DNA of 11,404 nucleotides from Planctomycetota bacterium (lineage in GTDB: Bacteria; Planctomycetota; Phycisphaerae; UBA1845). The notes beneath the pieces are model-generated. The model worked only from the letters and a program-made list of their open reading frames with translations. It was not told where the DNA came from and searched no databases. Location: contig JADFMZ010000065.1 of the NCBI GenBank assembly GCA_022563615.1, positions 1-11,404 on the forward strand, given 5' to 3'. How positions within the stretch are numbered: position 1 is the first letter of the stretch; every line of letters starts with the position of its first letter. Made by a program: the position numbers and the translations under genes. Positions 7,382-11,404 of the stretch are shown piece by piece.

Positions 7382-8602
7382 TCGCGGCAATTCGGCTTCA
7401 CCGATCGATTCCGTAAGCACCTTGGCCTGGCCTCGCACTTGTTCGATGCGAATTCGCCGTTGCCCCTTAAGCACTTCATCGAGAAACGCGCCCACGCTGC
7501 CACCGCGCCATCCGCTTAGGAGTTCGACGTCTTTGTGGTCGGTCGAACGACTACTGCCGGCTCGGTGGCGAACCAGTTGACGGATGCTGTGTTTGGTCGC
7601 CACGAGGCTGTAGGCCAGCTTGTTTTCGAGGCAATAGCTCCGAACCAGGGCGGTTAACAGAGTGACCAGTACCGCCTCATTGGGCGTTTCCTCGTCACGA
7701 GGTTGTGGCTTGGGCCATTGATCGCTCGGCTTGTTCAACGCAGCCCGGGCGACCTCGCACATCCCCCGGACGTTGGAGTCGCTAAGATTCAGGCCGCGCA
7801 GATCACGAACCTGCGAGTACGACGAGATTCCTGTTCGGGCGATCTCCACCAGCAGGTGGTCCTTTAGAACGACGCGTGCAGGCCGGTTCAGCTTACAGGC
7901 CAATTCATCCCGCCAGGCCAGCAGGTCGTTCACGACGGCAAGCTGCCGCCCCCTCATCGCCCCGGTACCCTTGACCCGCCGGAGCTTTTCCTCGACGGCC
8001 CGGTCGTAGAGCGACAATTGTTCAAACCGTTGAAACTCCGCCTTGGCCCAGGTCTGCCGCTTGGACTTTTCAAGTTGGGCGGTGAGGTTGTGGTGAACCG
8101 CCAGGAGATGCTGTACGTCCTGAGCCGCATAGCGAATCTGAGCGTCGCTCAGCGGTCGCCGTCGCCAGTCCGTCAGGGTCTTGCCCTTGTGGAGGCGGAT
8201 GTTCAACAGGGCCTGGACCAGCTTTTGCAGACTGAGCGGGTAGTCCTGGCCGGCCAGACCGGCTGCGATTTGCACGTCGTAAATACACCGGGGAATCTGT
8301 CCGGTATGTTGCACGCACAGCGCGAGATCCTCCTGCCCGGCGTGGACGATCGTTTCCACTTTGGGATCGGCGACCAACGCCCAAATCTCGCCCAGGTCCA
8401 GCCCGAGCAGCGGATCGATGATGGCGACGGAGGACGCGGTTGCGATTTGAATCAGGCAGACTTCCGTCTCATAGCGGTCCTCCATGACGAACTCGGTGTC
8501 GAAGGCAAACCGGCCCTGGGATCGGCAGTCAGCGCAGACCTCAGCCACTTGTTCCGGCTTTTTCACAAGCTCGGTCGGCGGAGATGATTCCGGTTTGCTC
8601 AC
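7379..8602 (-). CDS. rnd: Ribonuclease D
   Basis: 407 residues from a GTG start. It is a 3'-to-5' exoribonuclease of the DEDD(y) class that trims tRNA and other stable RNA precursors in the cytoplasm. Exo I is FAFDTEF (D35, E37), exo II is HAGQEDL (D92), and exo III is YAAQD (Y158, D162). KTLTDWRRRPLS (141-152) is a family hallmark. An HRDC domain follows at about 212-290, and a C-terminal helical region (305-370) completes the usual length. The frame is open a further 75 codons upstream, but that stretch is the repeat element at 8685-8768 plus promoter sequence and is not homologous to the family, so the GTG at 8602 is chosen. A TATGAT box ends nine bases before it, suggesting a leaderless message. 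The TAG stop is formed at the edge of the inserted element at 7280-7381. It converges on the NfeD-type gene and is divergent from hutU. Confidence 0.93.
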   Translation of the reverse strand: MSKPESSPPTELVKKPEQVAEVCADCRSQGRFAFDTEFVMEDRYETEVCLIQIATASSVAIIDPLLGLDLGEIWALVADPKVETIVHAGQEDLALCVQHTGQIPRCIYDVQIAAGLAGQDYPLSLQKLVQALLNIRLHKGKTLTDWRRRPLSDAQIRYAAQDVQHLLAVHHNLTAQLEKSKRQTWAKAEFQRFEQLSLYDRAVEEKLRRVKGTGAMRGRQLAVVNDLLAWRDELACKLNRPARVVLKDHLLVEIARTGISSYSQVRDLRGLNLSDSNVRGMCEVARAALNKPSDQWPKPQPRDEETPNEAVLVTLLTALVRSYCLENKLAYSLVATKHSIRQLVRHRAGSSRSTDHKDVELLSGWRGGSVGAFLDEVLKGQRRIRIEQVRGQAKVLTESIGEAELPR

Positions 8603-8611
8603 AACAGCGGT

Positions 8612-8640
8612 ATCATAGCGCAAACGGGTGGCAGCATGAA
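8612..8640 (-). promoter_or_regulatory. Candidate rnd promoter, implying a leaderless transcript
   Basis: On the minus strand TATGAT (8617-8612) is a five-of-six match to the -10 consensus. A weak TTCATG (8640-8635) lies 17 bases upstream. Transcription would start at or within a couple of bases of the GTG at 8602, leaving no room for a Shine-Dalgarno sequence. Confidence 0.4.
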
Positions 8641-8684
8641 GGGACGTTCTGCATCGGCCACTCTCGAAGGGCGATTGGCTCGAT

Positions 8685-8768
8685 GGGAGGGCGAAGCTCC
8701 CGCTGAGCCGTTGGGTAGCGCAAAGATGATCTTTGCGTTCCCCCGGAACGACGACGGCTCGCCGGGAG
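8685..8768. repeat. GGGAGGGCGA-type inverted-repeat element, copy 2
   Basis: The left arm 8685-8710 (GGGAGGGCGAAGCTCCCGCT, then GAGCCG) and the shorter right arm 8755-8768 (CGGCTCGCCGGGAG) are inverted. The interior has a perfect hairpin CGCAAAGAT-G-ATCTTTGCG at 8719-8737. It matches copy 1 at 5266-5361 in arms and interior. It lies between the divergent rnd and hutU genes. Confidence 0.72.
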
Positions 8769-8770
8769 AG

Positions 8771-8791
8771 GGGCAAAGATGATCTTTGCCC
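8771..8791. repeat. Perfect short palindrome next to repeat copy 2
   Basis: GGGCAAAGAT and ATCTTTGCCC are exact complements around a single central G. The core repeats the hairpin inside copy 2 (8719-8737), so it is probably a duplicated piece of the same element. It could also act as an operator or a stem for hutU or rnd; there is no evidence for either. Confidence 0.6.
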
Positions 8792-8832
8792 TACCCCTCC
8801 CCCTTGGCGGCCGCCCACCCGCAACACGGAGG

Positions 8833-8861
8833 TTGACGGAGCCGGAATCGCCGCCTACGAG
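8833..8861 (+). promoter_or_regulatory. Weak candidate promoter of hutU
   Basis: TTGACG (8833-8838) and TACGAG (8856-8861) are 17 bases apart, with a good -35 and a poor -10, about 40 bases before the hutU start. It is the best pair I could find between the repeats and the gene. Confidence 0.22.
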
Positions 8862-8887
8862 ATCCCTGCTGAATACGACTGGCAAGT

Positions 8888-8893
8888 GAGGAG
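8888..8893 (+). promoter_or_regulatory. Ribosome binding site of hutU
   Basis: GAGGAG lies six bases before the ATG at 8900. It is a clear Shine-Dalgarno sequence and supports that start. Confidence 0.7.
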
Positions 8894-8899
8894 ATCACC

Positions 8900-10582
<1,683 letters not shown>

Positions 10583-10624
10583 GGACAGTTTTTTCCGTGC
10601 AAGTTCAACCAGCGAAGCCTATGC

Positions 10625-10650
10625 CATCTTGGAGGGGACGTGCCAAGATG
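10625..10650 (+). terminator. Hairpin after hutU, possible terminator
   Basis: CATCTTGG (10625-10632) and CCAAGATG (10643-10650) form a perfect 8-bp stem with a 10-base loop, 43 bases after the hutU stop. A C-run rather than a T-run follows, so it is not a classical intrinsic terminator. Confidence 0.28.
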
Positions 10651-11088
10651 CCCCCCTTTACCAGAGTCCCTGGAGTCATCGGCTCCTCCAAGTCGGGAAG
10701 AGCCATCTGGCGGACGCCATTTATGGGGCAGGCGTCTATTCCAAACCTGTGAGATGCACGGGTCTGTCACATTCTCATGGATCACGCTTCGGGGTGTAAG
10801 GCCATCCTGTGATTTTACCGGACGGCAGCCCCGGCGGACGGTCAGCCACCTGAACGACCGGATTGCCAGCGTTCGTATCACCGATCGGACGCCGGCCAGA
10901 GGGCGGCGATGTCCAACGACATGAAGTGGTCAGATCCACTCAGTCCCGTTGCGGCAAGTTGTGACATAACGCCGGTCCAACTCATCCCGTTTCCGGTAAC
11001 AGTTTCCACGGTCTCCGATCAGAGCCGTCGATTTGGGGGCATAGGGCAGTTACGCCTTAATTGCCTATTTTTACCGGTCGGAGAAAAA

Positions 11089-11215
11089 ATGGCCCGCAAA
11101 ACCATTGACTGTAAAGAAACTTCGCATACACTACGCTGAGTTGTAATATCGAAGTACCGGGCAGGTCTGAGGGCAACGCCAAATCGTTTCGTCGAAGGCT
11201 TGGCTCGATCTGAAG
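11089..11215 (+). pseudogene. Possible frameshifted DUF1059 gene remnant
   Basis: CGGAG lies before an ATG at 11089, giving MARKTIDCKETSHTLR and then a stop at 11139. MARKTIDC followed by an acidic/basic residue is, from memory, the usual start of small DUF1059 proteins, which are typically about 60 residues or longer. In another frame the next bases read TLSCNIEVPGRSEG, loosely like the family's 'NCtltIaG.eeE' stretch, and then run to a stop at about 11215. The simplest reading is a decayed copy with a frameshift; a chance match of about eight residues is the alternative. The function of DUF1059 proteins is unknown. Confidence 0.28.
11105..11132 (+). promoter_or_regulatory. Candidate promoter upstream of the nucleotidyltransferase gene
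   Basis: TTGACT (11105-11110) and TACACT (11127-11132) are 16 bases apart in an A+T-richer patch, about 120 bases before the start at 11256. It overlaps the possible DUF1059 remnant, so only one of the two readings may matter. Confidence 0.33.
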
Positions 11216-11255
11216 AGCACGGGGGCAACAAGCAGTGTTCAGATTGAGGGGAGAG

Positions 11256-11404
11256 ATGCAGCCGAGTCATGGCGCGCGCCTCGATTTCAGGCCGATGACC
11301 GGCGTCGACGCCGTCATTCTTGCCGGTGCCGTGGGTTGTGAATCTCAATGGACGCGCGGGATTCCGCGACCTCTTCTTCCGCTCCCCGGAACGACTCTCG
11401 TCGA
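11256..11404 (+). CDS. Sugar nucleotidyltransferase-like protein (partial, C-terminus beyond right edge)
   Basis: 49 complete codons are visible from the ATG at 11256, which has AGGGG four to five bases upstream. After about 16 residues comes VDAVILAGAVGCESQWTRG and then IPRPLLPLPGTTLV. This is the N-terminus of the NTP_transferase fold, which joins a sugar-1-phosphate to an NTP to make NDP-sugars; the usual form is AVILAGGxGxR...PKPLLPVxGxPL. The hydrophobic strand and the P-x-P-L-L-P-L turn fit well. However, the second Gly of LAGG, the Arg of GxGxR and the Lys of PKPLLP are replaced (A, E/S and R), so catalysis may be altered or lost. An in-frame GTG at 11235 and an ATG at 11295 are alternative starts. 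With the fucose synthase it could belong to surface-sugar synthesis, but 6 kb separates them. Confidence 0.68.
   Translation, partial: MQPSHGARLDFRPMTGVDAVILAGAVGCESQWTRGIPRPLLPLPGTTLV

Larger units (their letters stand above)
10583..11255. other. Intergenic region without an intact gene
   Basis: 673 bases. Open frames on both strands (up to about 120 codons) lack recognisable motifs and have poor starts. Visible features are a hairpin at 10625-10650 and a locally A+T-richer patch at about 11040-11150, which holds a possible DUF1059 remnant and a candidate promoter. No tRNA, rRNA or repeat of the other families was found. Confidence 0.5.

Noticed and set aside
8603..8827. 75-codon N-terminal extension of the rnd reading frame
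   Set aside because: It is made of repeat copy 2 and promoter sequence, has no family homology, and gives the same false peptide as repeat copy 1 elsewhere. The GTG at 8602 gives a normal-length protein.

Overview
The window looks like chromosomal DNA from a G+C-rich planctomycete (Planctomycetota). This is inferred from the gene families, the frequent lack of Shine-Dalgarno sequences, the low gene density, and two kinds of small inverted-repeat intergenic element that resemble repeats common in those genomes. No database search was possible, so the assignment is by recognition only.

Layout. Bases 1-628 (minus) hold the start of an HD-domain protein that runs off the left edge. Its nearest likeness is the HD-CE domain of conflict/defence proteins. 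Bases 731-2392 (minus) encode a secreted SGNH/GDSL hydrolase with a PKD-like N-terminal module and an Ig-like C-terminal module. A 577-base gap follows. Next come a CDF-family cation exporter (2970-3920, plus), a GDP-L-fucose synthase (4099-5079, plus), a 468-base gap with two repeat elements, and a membrane NfeD/ClpP-class serine protease (5548-7275, plus). Ribonuclease D (7379-8602, minus) converges on the protease gene. Urocanate hydratase (8900-10582, plus) is divergent from ribonuclease D. After a 673-base gap with no intact gene, a sugar nucleotidyltransferase-like gene starts at 11256 (plus) and runs off the right edge.

The genes do not form one pathway. They look like separately transcribed housekeeping and envelope functions: metal efflux, surface-sugar synthesis (fucose synthase, perhaps the nucleotidyltransferase), membrane protein quality control, RNA processing and histidine breakdown. 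The SGNH and HD genes lie in the same direction with a 102-base gap and could share a transcript.

The most unusual features are these. First, the truncated HD-CE-like gene at the left edge. Second, a roughly 100-bp transposon-like element, flanked by TA, that sits exactly in the stop codon of ribonuclease D and preserves it. Third, the repeat families between genes. Fourth, a possible frameshifted DUF1059 remnant in the gap before the nucleotidyltransferase. Fifth, the altered signature motif of that nucleotidyltransferase.
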